A stretch of 64,000 nucleotides of DNA from Deltaproteobacteria bacterium (GTDB taxonomy: Bacteria > Desulfobacterota > Desulfobacteria > Desulfobacterales > UBA5852). Both the position numbers and the translations under genes were made by a program. Below are positions 26,501-34,761 of this stretch, one piece after another. The notes below the pieces were generated by a model. That model worked only from the letters and a program-made list of their open reading frames with translations, did not search any database and was not told the origin of the DNA. Position 1 is the first letter of the stretch, and every line of letters starts with the position of its first letter. Where the stretch lies: contig JAHLLS010000020.1 in NCBI GenBank assembly GCA_020444045.1, positions 1 through 64,000 of the forward strand. Direction: 5' to 3'.

Positions 26501-26556
26501 CCGCCTCCGGCAATCAATACCGATCCGCGTTTGATGTTATTCCCCTTTTTCGTCAT
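23521..26556 (-). CDS. hdrA: HdrA-type electron-bifurcating flavoprotein, tandem-duplicated form
   Basis: HdrA binds FAD and several [4Fe-4S] clusters and is the bifurcation centre of Hdr complexes. This 1011-residue version is nearly twice the core length. The N-terminal half (about 1-455) is an extra HdrA-like FAD unit with GGGIGG near 17 and inserted ferredoxin-type cysteines (CTGCGACEKKCP near 115). The second half has the HdrA N-terminal Cys domain (FVCHCG near 467), a second FAD site (GGGVAG near 611) and two C-terminal ferredoxin motifs (CMSCLACFRVCP, CTGCGICAGICP). It overlaps hdrB by 20 bases, and mvhD starts 41 bases after its end. Confidence 0.93.
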   Translation of the reverse strand: MTKKGNNIKRGSVLIAGGGIGGMQAALDLADSGFKVHMIQKDPSIGGTMSMLDKTFPTGDCSMCMISPKMVEVGRHPNIVLHTLSEVTAVEGEPGDFTVTVHEQPRYVDAEKCTGCGACEKKCPKLVVSEFEQGLSKRKAIYSLLPQAVPNTRVIDPVNCLYLQRGRCKACVKFCDANAINFDDTEKDYQLQVGAIILSPGADRYNPKIRPELGFGRWPNVVTSLQFERILSASGPFAGEIKRPSDERHPRKVAWIQCVGSRDPHNANPWCSSVCCMYATKQAVIAKEHDGSIQPTVFYMEMRAFGKDFDKYVDRAKDQYGVVYRRTMISDVKEDPDTGSLILRFAAEDGTLIEEIFDLVVLSIGFQPHADAAEFARTFGIEPNIHGFAKTTAFGPVETTRPGIYVTGTYQGPKDIPETVAQGSAVAGRSMALLGEARGTEITVQELPDEKEVAGEEPRIGVFVCHCGINISQTVDVKGVAEEMRSVPNVAYSDDLMYACAPDGQEKIKELINEHKLNRVIVASCTPRTHAPLFQDTIREVGLNKYLFELADIREQCSWCHMGQKAIATKKATEIVKMNVAKARYLQPVETDSVPVTPGAMVIGGGVAGMTSAIALADQGFDIHIVEKDNRLGGLAGNVYRTLDGSDVQAFVKEKIAAVENHPKINVHLGTEVATTGGFVGGFKTTLANGDKFDHGAIVVATGGAEYEPEEYGYKDSDRVITQRDLEKQIAEGLDPGRKHYLMIQCVGSREEPLNYCSRVCCQDAIKNAIAIKEKSPSAQVTILYRDIRTYGLREDYYQKAREIGVLFVRFVPENKPQVETGGERLQVTAFDYVLNQDIRLFPDVVVLSTGLRPHPLTEKVGKQYKLTRNPDGFFLEAHVKLRPVDFPSEGLYVAGLAHAPKNLDETISQALAAAGRAGVLLSHNRLSVSGIISKHNRDICMSCLACFRVCPFGSPFIDEDGKVSHNEVICTGCGICAGICPAKAFQVNNFTDQQIHAMIDAATEDVLEKA

Positions 26557-27427
26557 GTTGCTCCAGCTCCTTCAAGAGTGTTGTGCCGTCAACGAAGTGC
26601 CGGTCGGTCTGCAGTTCTTCCGGCGGAATGTCCATGGCGGCGCCGACGATCTCGGTAATGAAAAACACCGGCAGGCGCGCTTCGATGCCATTTTTCTGGC
26701 AGAAAGCATCCTGCTGGGCATCGAGGTTCATCTGGCACATGGGACAGGTGGTTACGAAACAGTTGGCGCCGCGGGCGACGGCATCCTTCATGATGCGGGC
26801 CATCAGGTTGTGGGCGGTTTCCAGATCGTTCACGGAGGCCGATGCACCGCAACAGGCGGTTTTGTAGTTCCAGTCTACGGCTTTGATCTTCAGCGCTTTC
26901 AGCACGCGCTCCATGCCCTGGGGGTTTTCGACGTCGTCCGGCACCGGCACGTTGTAGGGAAAACGCGTCATCATGCACCCGTAGTAGCAGACCGGCCGCA
27001 GGCCGGTTCTTTTATGGGCGACCCGGTCCTTCAGGGCGCCGGCCTTGATCCGGTCTTCGAGGGCCTCCAATATGGACGAGACCTTCAGCGATCCGTTGAC
27101 CTTGGCGTCGAGTTCGGCATTGATTTCCGATGCCAGGCCCTCGTCGTCCGCCATGCGTTTCTGGGCCACCAGGGTTCGCGAATAGCAGGCCGAACACGGG
27201 ATGACCATTTCGGTAAAGCCGGCCCTTTCGGCAATGCCGATATTGCGCGCCGGCATGGCAACCGCCATGAAGTCGTCCACTTTGCCGGCCGATGTGGCGC
27301 CGCAGCAGTTCCAGTCTTCAATCTCGACAAGTTCCGCCCCCAGTTCGGAAAAAATGCGCCGACTCTGGACATCATACAGGGCCGACGACTGCTGCAAGGA
27401 ACATCCTGGGTAGTAGGCTAATGGCAT
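26537..27427 (-). CDS. hdrB: Heterodisulfide reductase-like subunit B
   Basis: HdrB (296 aa) carries two CCG domains, each binding an unusual [4Fe-4S] cluster that reduces disulfides in methanogens. Both are intact: the first has YYPGCSLQ, WNCCGA and CSACYS; the second has YYGCM, ACCGAS and CPMCQ. In bacteria lacking CoM-CoB disulfide the same protein acts as an electron-transfer module; here the partner should be MetFV. The start has GAGG 8 bases upstream. It follows hdrC after 61 bases. Confidence 0.93.
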   Translation of the reverse strand: MPLAYYPGCSLQQSSALYDVQSRRIFSELGAELVEIEDWNCCGATSAGKVDDFMAVAMPARNIGIAERAGFTEMVIPCSACYSRTLVAQKRMADDEGLASEINAELDAKVNGSLKVSSILEALEDRIKAGALKDRVAHKRTGLRPVCYYGCMMTRFPYNVPVPDDVENPQGMERVLKALKIKAVDWNYKTACCGASASVNDLETAHNLMARIMKDAVARGANCFVTTCPMCQMNLDAQQDAFCQKNGIEARLPVFFITEIVGAAMDIPPEELQTDRHFVDGTTLLKELEQHDEKGE

Positions 27428-27488
27428 GGTGATCCTCTTCTCCCTGGAGCCCGATGAAAAACGCGCGCGGCTCGGGCCCCGCTGTGGG

Positions 27489-28103
27489 TTAGTGCGTGGC
27501 GCGGTGTTTGGATTTGCGTTGCAGCGTTTTGATTTCCTTGCGGCCCTTGGCGATCAGAAAACCGAAGTGCATCCGTCGCAGTTGCGTCATTTTCATGCCG
27601 AGCCCTGCCTGGGTTTTTATCTCGTCCAAAATCGCTCCGAACCGGCGGGCCTTGATGTTGCGCAAGGCGAATTTCATTTCGTAGGCCCCCATGAACTCCA
27701 TTTCGTTCACACGGCCCCACCGGATGCCGGACTTGACGAATGCGTCGTGAAAATCGGCAATCTTGGGCTGCAAGGGCGGCAGGTGCTCGGCCTTGGCCAT
27801 TTTTTTCAGGGTTTCGGTGATGCGGGCGGTCTGGATGTCGTTCGGACAGCGAGTGCCGCAGGTGTAGCAGGAGACGCATTTCCAAACCAGTTCATTGTTC
27901 AAAGCGCGTTGTCGATCCCCCAGGACCACCATCCGGATGAGCAGGTTAGGGGTAAAAAAATTGGTTTCATCGCCCACGCTGCACCCGGCGGCGCAACGCC
28001 GGCACTGATAGCAGGCGCTAAGATTCTGACCGGAACGATCCATGACTTCCTTGAGAAAGGGTTGGGCTTGATCGGGATTGATGTCGATAGCGGGTGCGGC
28101 CAT
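27489..28103 (-). CDS. hdrC: Heterodisulfide reductase-like subunit C
   Basis: HdrC (204 aa) is a soluble ferredoxin-like protein with two [4Fe-4S] motifs (CYQCRRCAAGC near 31-41 and CVSCYTCGTRCP near 76-87) linking HdrA to HdrB. It is the first gene of the hdrCBA-mvhD-metVF-frhB-like operon. GGAGG lies 8 bases before the ATG. The long C-terminal tail is basic and helical. Confidence 0.93.
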   Translation of the reverse strand: MAAPAIDINPDQAQPFLKEVMDRSGQNLSACYQCRRCAAGCSVGDETNFFTPNLLIRMVVLGDRQRALNNELVWKCVSCYTCGTRCPNDIQTARITETLKKMAKAEHLPPLQPKIADFHDAFVKSGIRWGRVNEMEFMGAYEMKFALRNIKARRFGAILDEIKTQAGLGMKMTQLRRMHFGFLIAKGRKEIKTLQRKSKHRATH

Positions 28104-28513
28104 GAATGATTCCTCCCCCGTTGCGGGATGCGAGGACGTTTGGGACGATCACGTCCTCATTTGAAAATGCACACCTTGCGTTATCCCAATAGTGCTTGGG
28201 AGGCGGTGTTCAAAGGTGCCAAAGCGCATATAGGCTGCCGGCGGCGGACCGCCGGGATTTTAAAGAAAAATGCCTGTCTGGCTCAAAGAGCAACCATTAT
28301 GCCAGTTAATACGGATTTGCCGGAACTCGTTAAATCGTCATTGATAACAATTATTTGTGATTGATTTAGGACGGCAGATTCAGAAGGGTAGTTAGCAGAA
28401 GGGTTGAGAGGGCTGTCCCAATTTGGAACAGTTCAGATTGAATTAATAAATATCGCAATGGGTTATTGGTCATATGCCATTTTGGAACGGTCTATTTTGG
28501 CAGATGTCCATCA
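28104..28513. other. Divergence/leader region upstream of hdrC
   Basis: About 410 bases without a convincing gene. It holds a possible sigma54 promoter for the hdr operon at 28288-28305 and an AT-rich stretch near 28320-28480. A GGCGGCGGACCGCC hairpin is at about 28239-28255. Both flanking genes are read to the left, so transcription of the operon must begin here. Confidence 0.5.
28288..28305 (-). promoter_or_regulatory. Possible sigma54 promoter upstream of hdrC
   Basis: CTGGCATAATGGTTGCTC on the minus strand contains GG-N10-GC with TGGCA and TTGC at the expected places. It is about 185 bases upstream of hdrC. No activator gene or binding site was identified. Confidence 0.3.
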
Positions 28514-28999
28514 TTAGTTGCGATGTTTTTCCTGCTCCTCTTTGGACATCGTCCAGAAAGGGGTTCCATCACTGGTGACGCGGACCTTAAACTCAAAAAA
28601 ATCCCCCTTTTTCACTTTCGCGGCCATAAAGACAAACTCACCGTCGATTTCGGCCCAGACCCCTTTAACATTTACCCGGTCGCCCCGGCGCAAACCGATG
28701 TCCTGGGGGCCGGCAAACCATTCCGGGCAGATGTGAACCACATTGACGGCATCCTCAGCCTCCTCCACCAAAATAGCGGTGGCCGGGGCCATGCCCGGCA
28801 TGGGGACCACGGTGAAGATTTTTTGGACACGGCCCTTGAAAGAATCCAATTCGCGGGCGTCGTAGAGCTGGTTGTAGGGGGCGTCTTTTTCCCAGCCGCC
28901 CATATCCTGCGGGCCTGCGGCCTGCGCTGAGACCGCAAAACTCACCAGAAGCAGTGCCAGCAAAATCCACGGTTGTTTGAGGTAGAAAGGTCGTTTCAT
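28514..28999 (-). CDS. Secreted hypothetical protein, 161 aa
   Basis: A signal peptide is clear (basic N-terminus, hydrophobic 11-24, cleavage after A-Q-A near 27). The mature part is a compact beta-rich domain with a GRVQKIFTV strand and a KGVWAEIDGEFVFMAAKVKKGD stretch that recalls small OB-fold or Bof-like secreted proteins, but I cannot name the family. It probably sits in the periplasm. It stands alone, upstream of the AT-poor hdr leader, with an AGGGGC-type ribosome site. Confidence 0.65.
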   Translation of the reverse strand: MKRPFYLKQPWILLALLLVSFAVSAQAAGPQDMGGWEKDAPYNQLYDARELDSFKGRVQKIFTVVPMPGMAPATAILVEEAEDAVNVVHICPEWFAGPQDIGLRRGDRVNVKGVWAEIDGEFVFMAAKVKKGDFFEFKVRVTSDGTPFWTMSKEEQEKHRN

Positions 29000-29108
29000 A
29001 GGGGCTCCCGTATCCTTGATCGATATTTATTGAGTGGGCAGTGCCATTTGCCACGCACGTTTAGATTATAGGACGCAACCATCGGATGACAAGTCTACAA
29101 ACTGGTAT

Positions 29109-29591
29109 TTATCGCTGTTTTTCCAAGGCGTCGCTTTCGGCGTCGGGTTCCATGTGCAGACCGCTTTCCCGCATTTCCCAATAGAAAACATATTCTTCCA
29201 GCTGGTTATGGGAGTTGTCGATATCCCAGTAGGCGTATTGCCCGAGATCCTGGCTCAGAAAGTCCGTCCAAAAGAGATCCACCAGTGTTTCTTCGGTGAT
29301 CGTCGCATAGATAAATGTCGTGCGCAGCTCGAAGCGTTTCATGTTGGGTATCAGGTTGCATTCCGGTATCCAGGTGGTTTCCGGGGCGGATTTCTTTTTG
29401 ATTTGCCGGAATGTGACGGGGCTGCCCGAATTGAATACAAATTCGAGCAGTTTGTTGCGGTGGTCGCAAAACCACCACCAGTCGGATTCGCTATCATGGA
29501 TAATGTGGCGCGCCATGCCATTGTTGCTAAGATGGTGGCGCAGGTCCTCGGGGGTTTTCAGCTTGAGCTGGATGACGTCCGCGTAGTCCAA
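29109..29591 (-). CDS. Conserved hypothetical protein, 160 aa
   Basis: I do not recognise it. It is acidic, rich in aromatic residues (SDWWWFCDHRNK near 37-48), with no signal peptide or membrane helix and only two cysteines. The composition suggests a compact cytoplasmic protein. AGGATATCC-like sequence precedes the ATG. Both neighbours are unrelated, so there is no contextual clue. Confidence 0.6.
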   Translation of the reverse strand: MDYADVIQLKLKTPEDLRHHLSNNGMARHIIHDSESDWWWFCDHRNKLLEFVFNSGSPVTFRQIKKKSAPETTWIPECNLIPNMKRFELRTTFIYATITEETLVDLFWTDFLSQDLGQYAYWDIDNSHNQLEEYVFYWEMRESGLHMEPDAESDALEKQR

Positions 29592-29896
29592 TGTAGGATA
29601 TCCTTAGTAATGGCTGAGGCGTTTGATTTTCCAATTTATAGCATTTCTTTTTAACCGGGAACACCCTTTCCTGTCATTCATTTGTAGGAATTCCGGTGCT
29701 AATGAGAATCTATTTTCTCAAAAATCAGGATAAAATATTTCTCATATTTTGAAGGATAAAAAGACGAATCGTTGTAGCACTCAGATATCATTATAAAATT
29801 TAATTTTAAGTATAAGGAACAAAAATTGCATTAATATAAAAATATTAGGCTTAACAAAGTTTTATAGCAGTTATTCTCTCGCTAAGGAAGCACGCA
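29592..29896. other. AT-rich intergenic region upstream of the PEP-CTERM gene
   Basis: About 300 bases, strikingly AT-rich compared with the rest of the window, with several TATAAT-like words (for example near 29790-29850). It must contain the promoter of the PEP-CTERM gene, but no single box pair stands out. Confidence 0.5.
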
Positions 29897-30544
29897 ATGA
29901 AAAAAATATATTTTAATATTATACTGGCAGCCTTCTTTTTATGCGTTGCCATTTCTCCGGCCCAGGCGCTGATGTTCAGTGATCTGAACTGGACAGACTA
30001 TGACAATGATGCCAGCTACATGTCATTTGCCGGCGGTGAAACCGGGTTGGGCTATGATATTCACTTCCAAGCCCTGGGCGGCAACTTGACCTGGAATCCG
30101 AGTGATGGGGGGGTGGGCGTCGGCGACGACGAAATTACCGGCGGCAGGGAAGCCCTGCTGATTTGGTATTCCAAACCTATCGATATCGCAACATTCGAAT
30201 TGGTGGATTTGTTTTACGAAGGGACCGCCCGCAATCCGTATCGTGAAGCAGGCTTTTTTGGGTTTGACAGTGATTTCGGCAATGGCCTTTCCCTGGATGG
30301 TTTCGGATATTTTGAAGCTAACTTGTGGCAGGCGATCGGTGGCGAAGGCCCGGATGCCGGCAGCTACTCTGCCGCTATCAACGGTCAGGTCCAGGGGATT
30401 GCGTTCTTTGCCGCGTTGAACTCCCGGAATGATTATGCCGTGGCCGGTTACACAACGCCCGTACCGGAGCCGTCGACGGTTTTGCTGTTGGGGTTGGGTA
30501 TGATCGGTTTGGCTGGACTCGGCCGTAAGAAATTCAAGAAATAA
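29897..30544 (+). CDS. PEP-CTERM sorting-signal exported protein
   Basis: This 215-residue protein has a signal peptide (1-25, ending A-Q-A) and a C-terminal PEP-CTERM tail: VPEPST at about 189-194, a hydrophobic helix, and a final basic RKKFKK. Such proteins are processed by exosortase (EpsH/XrtA type) and often linked to extracellular polysaccharide. The mature domain is Gly/Asp/Phe-rich and beta-type with no enzyme motif. AAGGA lies 8 bases before the ATG. No exosortase gene is in the window. Confidence 0.9.
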   Translation: MKKIYFNIILAAFFLCVAISPAQALMFSDLNWTDYDNDASYMSFAGGETGLGYDIHFQALGGNLTWNPSDGGVGVGDDEITGGREALLIWYSKPIDIATFELVDLFYEGTARNPYREAGFFGFDSDFGNGLSLDGFGYFEANLWQAIGGEGPDAGSYSAAINGQVQGIAFFAALNSRNDYAVAGYTTPVPEPSTVLLLGLGMIGLAGLGRKKFKK

Positions 30545-30575
30545 CCGTCTTTCCCGCACCTCGGCCGGAAACGTT

Positions 30576-30604
30576 AAAGGCAGGGCACAAGCCCTGCCTT
30601 TTTT
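30576..30604 (+). terminator. Terminator of the PEP-CTERM gene
   Basis: AAAGGCAGGGC / GCCCTGCCTTT stem with ACAA loop followed by a T-run, 31 bases after the stop codon. Confidence 0.92.
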
Positions 30605-30649
30605 GCGTTCGGGCAGCCGCATTGCGGCGTGTCCGCAGAGGGGGTCTGA

Positions 30650-32263
30650 TCAGGCGAATGTCTTTCGGCGTTCTTCCACATAGTCGATGACCTGGCTCAT
30701 CTTCAACTGGCGGGTGGAGGCGCCGGAGCGGATAAAGAAGCGTTCATCCTGTTTGTCTTTTACGAATACCGGGCGGGGTGAGGGGCGGCAGGCAATGACA
30801 AAAACATGTTTTTCGCCCAAGGGTCGCACCCCGAAATGGATGAACGGAGAAAATTCCATCCCGATGTGCTGGTTGAAGAGATTGGAAAAATGCTGCAGGT
30901 ATTTGTCCGTATTGGGAAACTGGTCGGCCGCCAAACCGATGATGCCGCCTTGATCATCGACCCCGACAATGAGGTTGCCCCCGGCCGAATTCATAAACGC
31001 TGCCAGGGACTTGACCACGGCCAGTTCAATTTCTTTACCGGCTTTTTCGGCTTTGAGATTCCACCGCAGGGTGGATTTGAATTCCAGTCGGTCGTGCTCG
31101 CCGCCCTCGATGACGGCATGCAATTGGCCCGCCGAGATGCGTTCAGGATCGATGAGCCCGTCTTCCTTGGTCTCCTGGCGAGAAACCCGGCGGGCATAGC
31201 TCAGGAGAAATGCCCAGAAAATAACCAGCATCACCGGGATGTAGATCAGGTTCCCGGGTGATTTCAATTGTATCAGTTCCGCTTCCGGGGCAAAGATGCC
31301 GATGCCACCGAGCCGACCGGGACTTTCATCGGCATCCACCAGGAGGCCCCACCAGGGAACGCCATCGTATTGGAAGCGGAAAGGACCATCGGCCTGGGCA
31401 CTTTGGGTCCAATCATCCAAGGCCCCGATAATCATGGCGGTGGTCGGATCGTCAGCCGTTTCCTGGAAATCGACCAGGAGACGACCCTGGGCGAAGAGGA
31501 AAAAGATCGTGGATTCGGTAACTTTGATTTCGTTCAGCAGCTGCGTGATATCCGCCATACGGAAATCCAGGCCAAAGGTGAGGGCCTGCCCGTCGTTCGT
31601 CCAGCCGGATATGGCACTCATCCCTTCGTCGCCGGTGGGGAAAAGGGGGTAGGGCGGTGTCCAGCCGAGCGGGTAGGTCGCACTTTGGTCGCGGGCTTCG
31701 GCCCAGCGCTGCCGGGTCAGCGGGTCAGGCGGCCCGCTTTCAAAATGGCCTTTCATTTCGGCACCGTTGCGCTCGTAGAATTGCCAGATGACGTTCGGGC
31801 TTTTGGCGCCTGCTTCCGGGACGAGACAGGCCGCCCACTGGCCGTCGTGCCGCATCAGACCATAGGAGAGCCGCCCCTCGGGGGAGACAATGCGCATGGC
31901 CTGGATATGAGGGACCTGCTCGAGCAGGGGAAGCAGCTTCGCGTTTAAGGTCGCGATTTTATTTTCGCTGAGGATTCCGCTTTCGCCCCATTGCCGGATA
32001 ACGCTGGCGGTCGACCAGATCGGGAGAAAAAAATCGTTGCATTTGATGCCGGCCGCTTCGGTTATTTGGCGGATATGGTCGGCCGACATTTCATGGCGAT
32101 GAATGATGTAGGTGTAGGCGGTCACTCCAAGTACCAGTACGCTGAGGCCCGCAAAAACCAAGACCAGTTTGCGAAGGGCTCTGGCCTGCCGGCTGCGGGG
32201 GGGATTCTGGCGGGCACGCGCCGGGTGCTTTAAGAGGGGGGGCGATTGATGAGGATCGTTCAT
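30650..32263 (-). CDS. Membrane sensor fused to AlbA_2/Schlafen-like domain
   Basis: The 537-residue protein has a Pro/Arg-rich cytoplasmic N-terminus, a membrane helix (about 33-53), a large extracytoplasmic sensor of about 280 residues that resembles Cache-type ligand domains, a second helix (about 334-355) and a C-terminal AlbA_2 domain (about 385-510). The AlbA_2 part shows LEFKSTLRWN, NSAGGNLIVGVDDQG and FFIRSGASTRQL, the usual signature. AlbA_2 domains are normally soluble, with ATPase-like or DNA-binding regulators; a two-helix sensor topology is unusual. It lies 192 bases after the Cache-HAMP-SpoIIE gene on the same strand. Role unknown; membrane-tethered regulation is an inference. 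Confidence 0.8.
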   Translation of the reverse strand: MNDPHQSPPLLKHPARARQNPPRSRQARALRKLVLVFAGLSVLVLGVTAYTYIIHRHEMSADHIRQITEAAGIKCNDFFLPIWSTASVIRQWGESGILSENKIATLNAKLLPLLEQVPHIQAMRIVSPEGRLSYGLMRHDGQWAACLVPEAGAKSPNVIWQFYERNGAEMKGHFESGPPDPLTRQRWAEARDQSATYPLGWTPPYPLFPTGDEGMSAISGWTNDGQALTFGLDFRMADITQLLNEIKVTESTIFFLFAQGRLLVDFQETADDPTTAMIIGALDDWTQSAQADGPFRFQYDGVPWWGLLVDADESPGRLGGIGIFAPEAELIQLKSPGNLIYIPVMLVIFWAFLLSYARRVSRQETKEDGLIDPERISAGQLHAVIEGGEHDRLEFKSTLRWNLKAEKAGKEIELAVVKSLAAFMNSAGGNLIVGVDDQGGIIGLAADQFPNTDKYLQHFSNLFNQHIGMEFSPFIHFGVRPLGEKHVFVIACRPSPRPVFVKDKQDERFFIRSGASTRQLKMSQVIDYVEERRKTFA

Positions 32264-32455
32264 GCGCTCACTGTATGCTTGGGGATCGTCGATGGATCGT
32301 CCGGTTTTCTAACAGGATTCCGGGCACAGGTCAAAACGTGATTTCCGGCGTCTGACTGCGGCCAACCGGCCTGTTGGGTGCGTATTGGCAGCAACCGGTG
32401 CGCCCAATCGGCTGCTGCAGCGGTTCCTGCTATCAATTGGGGGGGCGGCGGTCGG

Positions 32456-34594
32456 CTAGAGCACTTTGATCACCGCCAGGGTGATATCGTCGTCCTGGTC
32501 GGGTCCGGTAAATTCGGCGACGGCATTGAAAACCGCATCCTTTATGGCGTGTGCGTCCAGATGATGATGATGGCGAATCACAGCACGCAGTCGGTCCTTC
32601 CCGAACATTTCCCGCTGGGGGTTGTGGGCTTCCCAGATTCCGTCTGTTCCGATGACAATCACTTGGCCGGGGAGACCCAGCGGCATGGTGTAGGCCTTGA
32701 AATGATATTCTTCTTCGATGCCAAGGGCCATCCCGTCACCGTTCAGTTCGGAAAACCGATCGTCACCCGGGTTGTAGAGGATCGCCGGGTCGTGGCCGGC
32801 ACGCACCCAGTGCATCTGCCGTTGGGCCATATCGAATTCCAGATAAAACAGGGTCAGAAAATCCCCGGTATCCGTGGTGTCCGGGTACAGCAACCGATTC
32901 ATCAGGGTAATGCGTCGGGCCGTGTCTTCTTCAAGGATTGAAATGCTTCGTATCATGGCGCGGGCCGTGGTCATCAGCAGGGCTGAGGCCACGCCATGGC
33001 CGGAAATATCACCTACAGCAACTGCAAAACATTTCTCCCCGGGCGAACCGGTTTTAAACACATCGTAGTAATCGCCGCCTGTTTCATCGCAGTAATGGCT
33101 GTCTCCGGCCAGATCCAACCCGGGCAATTCTGGGGCCTGGTCCGGCAGCAGATTGCGCTGGATCTGGCGCGCCAGTTCCATGGATTGACTGAGGTTCCAG
33201 TGGGCCTCGAGCCGCGGCACGATATCGTTGAAGGCCTCGATCAGGGTATCCCGTTCATCGCCGCTGCGGTAGTCAATCCGAATGCTGAAGTCGCCGGTCG
33301 ATAGCCGTTCCCAGGCGTCAAGCATGGCATAAAGCGGCCGCAGGATCGTTCGCGTGCCGATCCACCCCACCAGAAGAACCAACACCAGCAGCAGGACCGC
33401 CGTAATCCCGGTCACGCGGTAAATGTAATAGGTCTGGTCCAGGACATTGTTGCTGACCTGCTCGGAAAGCGATTCGATGACCGTCTGGGGGACAACCAAA
33501 ACGATTCTTAAGCCCTCATCCATCGGTGGCTCGAATCTGGCGTAAGCCCAGATGGAGGGAATACCCTTGTACGGCATTTCCATGTGGCCATTGTTAGCGG
33601 CCTGCATGGCGGCAATAAGCGCCAGCTGCTGGGCATCGTCGTCTATCTCCAAATAGCGTGCTTCCCCCGTTTCGGCCGTTTCCGTTTGATCTTTTTCAAG
33701 AGGCGTCCCGGCGGCGATGATTTGCAAGCCCTGGGAGTTGTCTGAAGGGTGGATCACGGGCGTGACCAGGAACGCCAGCGTGTCCCGGGACCATTGTGCT
33801 TGCAACTGGTCCATCTTCATAAATTCGTCGGGCAGGAAATCGATGGCGCCGACGCCGACAACCCGATCCTGCCGGTCCCGGATGGGAACCCCAACGGTAA
33901 AAACGACATTTTGGGTTGAACTGTCCATGTGGGACAACCAGGTCAGCTTGCCATTATTTAGGGTATCCATAAACCACGGTCGCTGTCGTGGATCGAATCC
34001 TGATTCATAGTTGCCGTGTCCGGGAAAGGAAACATGCAGACCGTTTTCCAAGCCGACATAAACGCGGTAGGCAAGGCCGTTGTTGAGGTTGTAGATATCG
34101 CGAAAGACCGGGGTCAGGTTCTGGAGTCGCTGGGCCTGCGGCCACAAGGCACTTTGTCGGTTCGGCGGCAGGACGGCGACAGGATGGCCGGTGCTGACAG
34201 CCGACGGCATTTGGACGCCACCGTCCGTAAGGCGGGTATAGCGCCACGACATGACGAGATCCGGCGGTGCGGTCGAAGGGTCTTTGAAGCTTTCCGGCGT
34301 GTAAACCGTTCTCCGGGGCAGCTCATCCGGAGAATCCAGGATCTGCGTGACCGCGCTGGCCAGATACCGAAGGGACAATTGCAAATTGGCCACTTCGTTG
34401 CCGATGGCATTGGCTGACACCTGGGCGCTCCTCGTCAAATCCTGGCTGATGGTTTCGGTCAGGTGGGCGCGGACATCCTCGGCAAGATTGTCTCCCAAGC
34501 GGTTGATGCTTTGGCGGCTGCTGATCGTGATGGTCAACAGCGGAATCAGACTGAAGACCAGTAAAACAAGAAAAAATTTGATCCGTATACTCAT
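32456..34594 (-). CDS. Cache-HAMP-SpoIIE serine phosphatase
   Basis: This 712-residue signalling protein has membrane helices at about 5-25 and 395-415 around a large dCache-type sensor, a HAMP linker (about 415-465) and a PP2C-like SpoIIE domain (about 490-710) with GGDYYDV, VGDISGHG and GTDGIWE. It should dephosphorylate an anti-sigma-antagonist in response to an external ligand. The ATG at 34594 starts the first helix; an upstream extension to 34642 has no signal character. It is followed by the sensor/AlbA_2 gene in the same direction. Confidence 0.9.
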   Translation of the reverse strand: MSIRIKFFLVLLVFSLIPLLTITISSRQSINRLGDNLAEDVRAHLTETISQDLTRSAQVSANAIGNEVANLQLSLRYLASAVTQILDSPDELPRRTVYTPESFKDPSTAPPDLVMSWRYTRLTDGGVQMPSAVSTGHPVAVLPPNRQSALWPQAQRLQNLTPVFRDIYNLNNGLAYRVYVGLENGLHVSFPGHGNYESGFDPRQRPWFMDTLNNGKLTWLSHMDSSTQNVVFTVGVPIRDRQDRVVGVGAIDFLPDEFMKMDQLQAQWSRDTLAFLVTPVIHPSDNSQGLQIIAAGTPLEKDQTETAETGEARYLEIDDDAQQLALIAAMQAANNGHMEMPYKGIPSIWAYARFEPPMDEGLRIVLVVPQTVIESLSEQVSNNVLDQTYYIYRVTGITAVLLLVLVLLVGWIGTRTILRPLYAMLDAWERLSTGDFSIRIDYRSGDERDTLIEAFNDIVPRLEAHWNLSQSMELARQIQRNLLPDQAPELPGLDLAGDSHYCDETGGDYYDVFKTGSPGEKCFAVAVGDISGHGVASALLMTTARAMIRSISILEEDTARRITLMNRLLYPDTTDTGDFLTLFYLEFDMAQRQMHWVRAGHDPAILYNPGDDRFSELNGDGMALGIEEEYHFKAYTMPLGLPGQVIVIGTDGIWEAHNPQREMFGKDRLRAVIRHHHHLDAHAIKDAVFNAVAEFTGPDQDDDITLAVIKVL

Positions 34595-34761
34595 GGTGGT
34601 GCCCCAAACCCTGTTCGAGGATGGCCGCGGCTGGAAGAACAATTCTGCGATCTGAATTGATCGCGGCGGCCCCCGGCCCGATCGGTCACGGCGTGCGCCC
34701 GATGCCGAATGGGGATCCTACCGGATATGCAGGTTTGGTTGCAACTCCCATTTGCTTGGCT

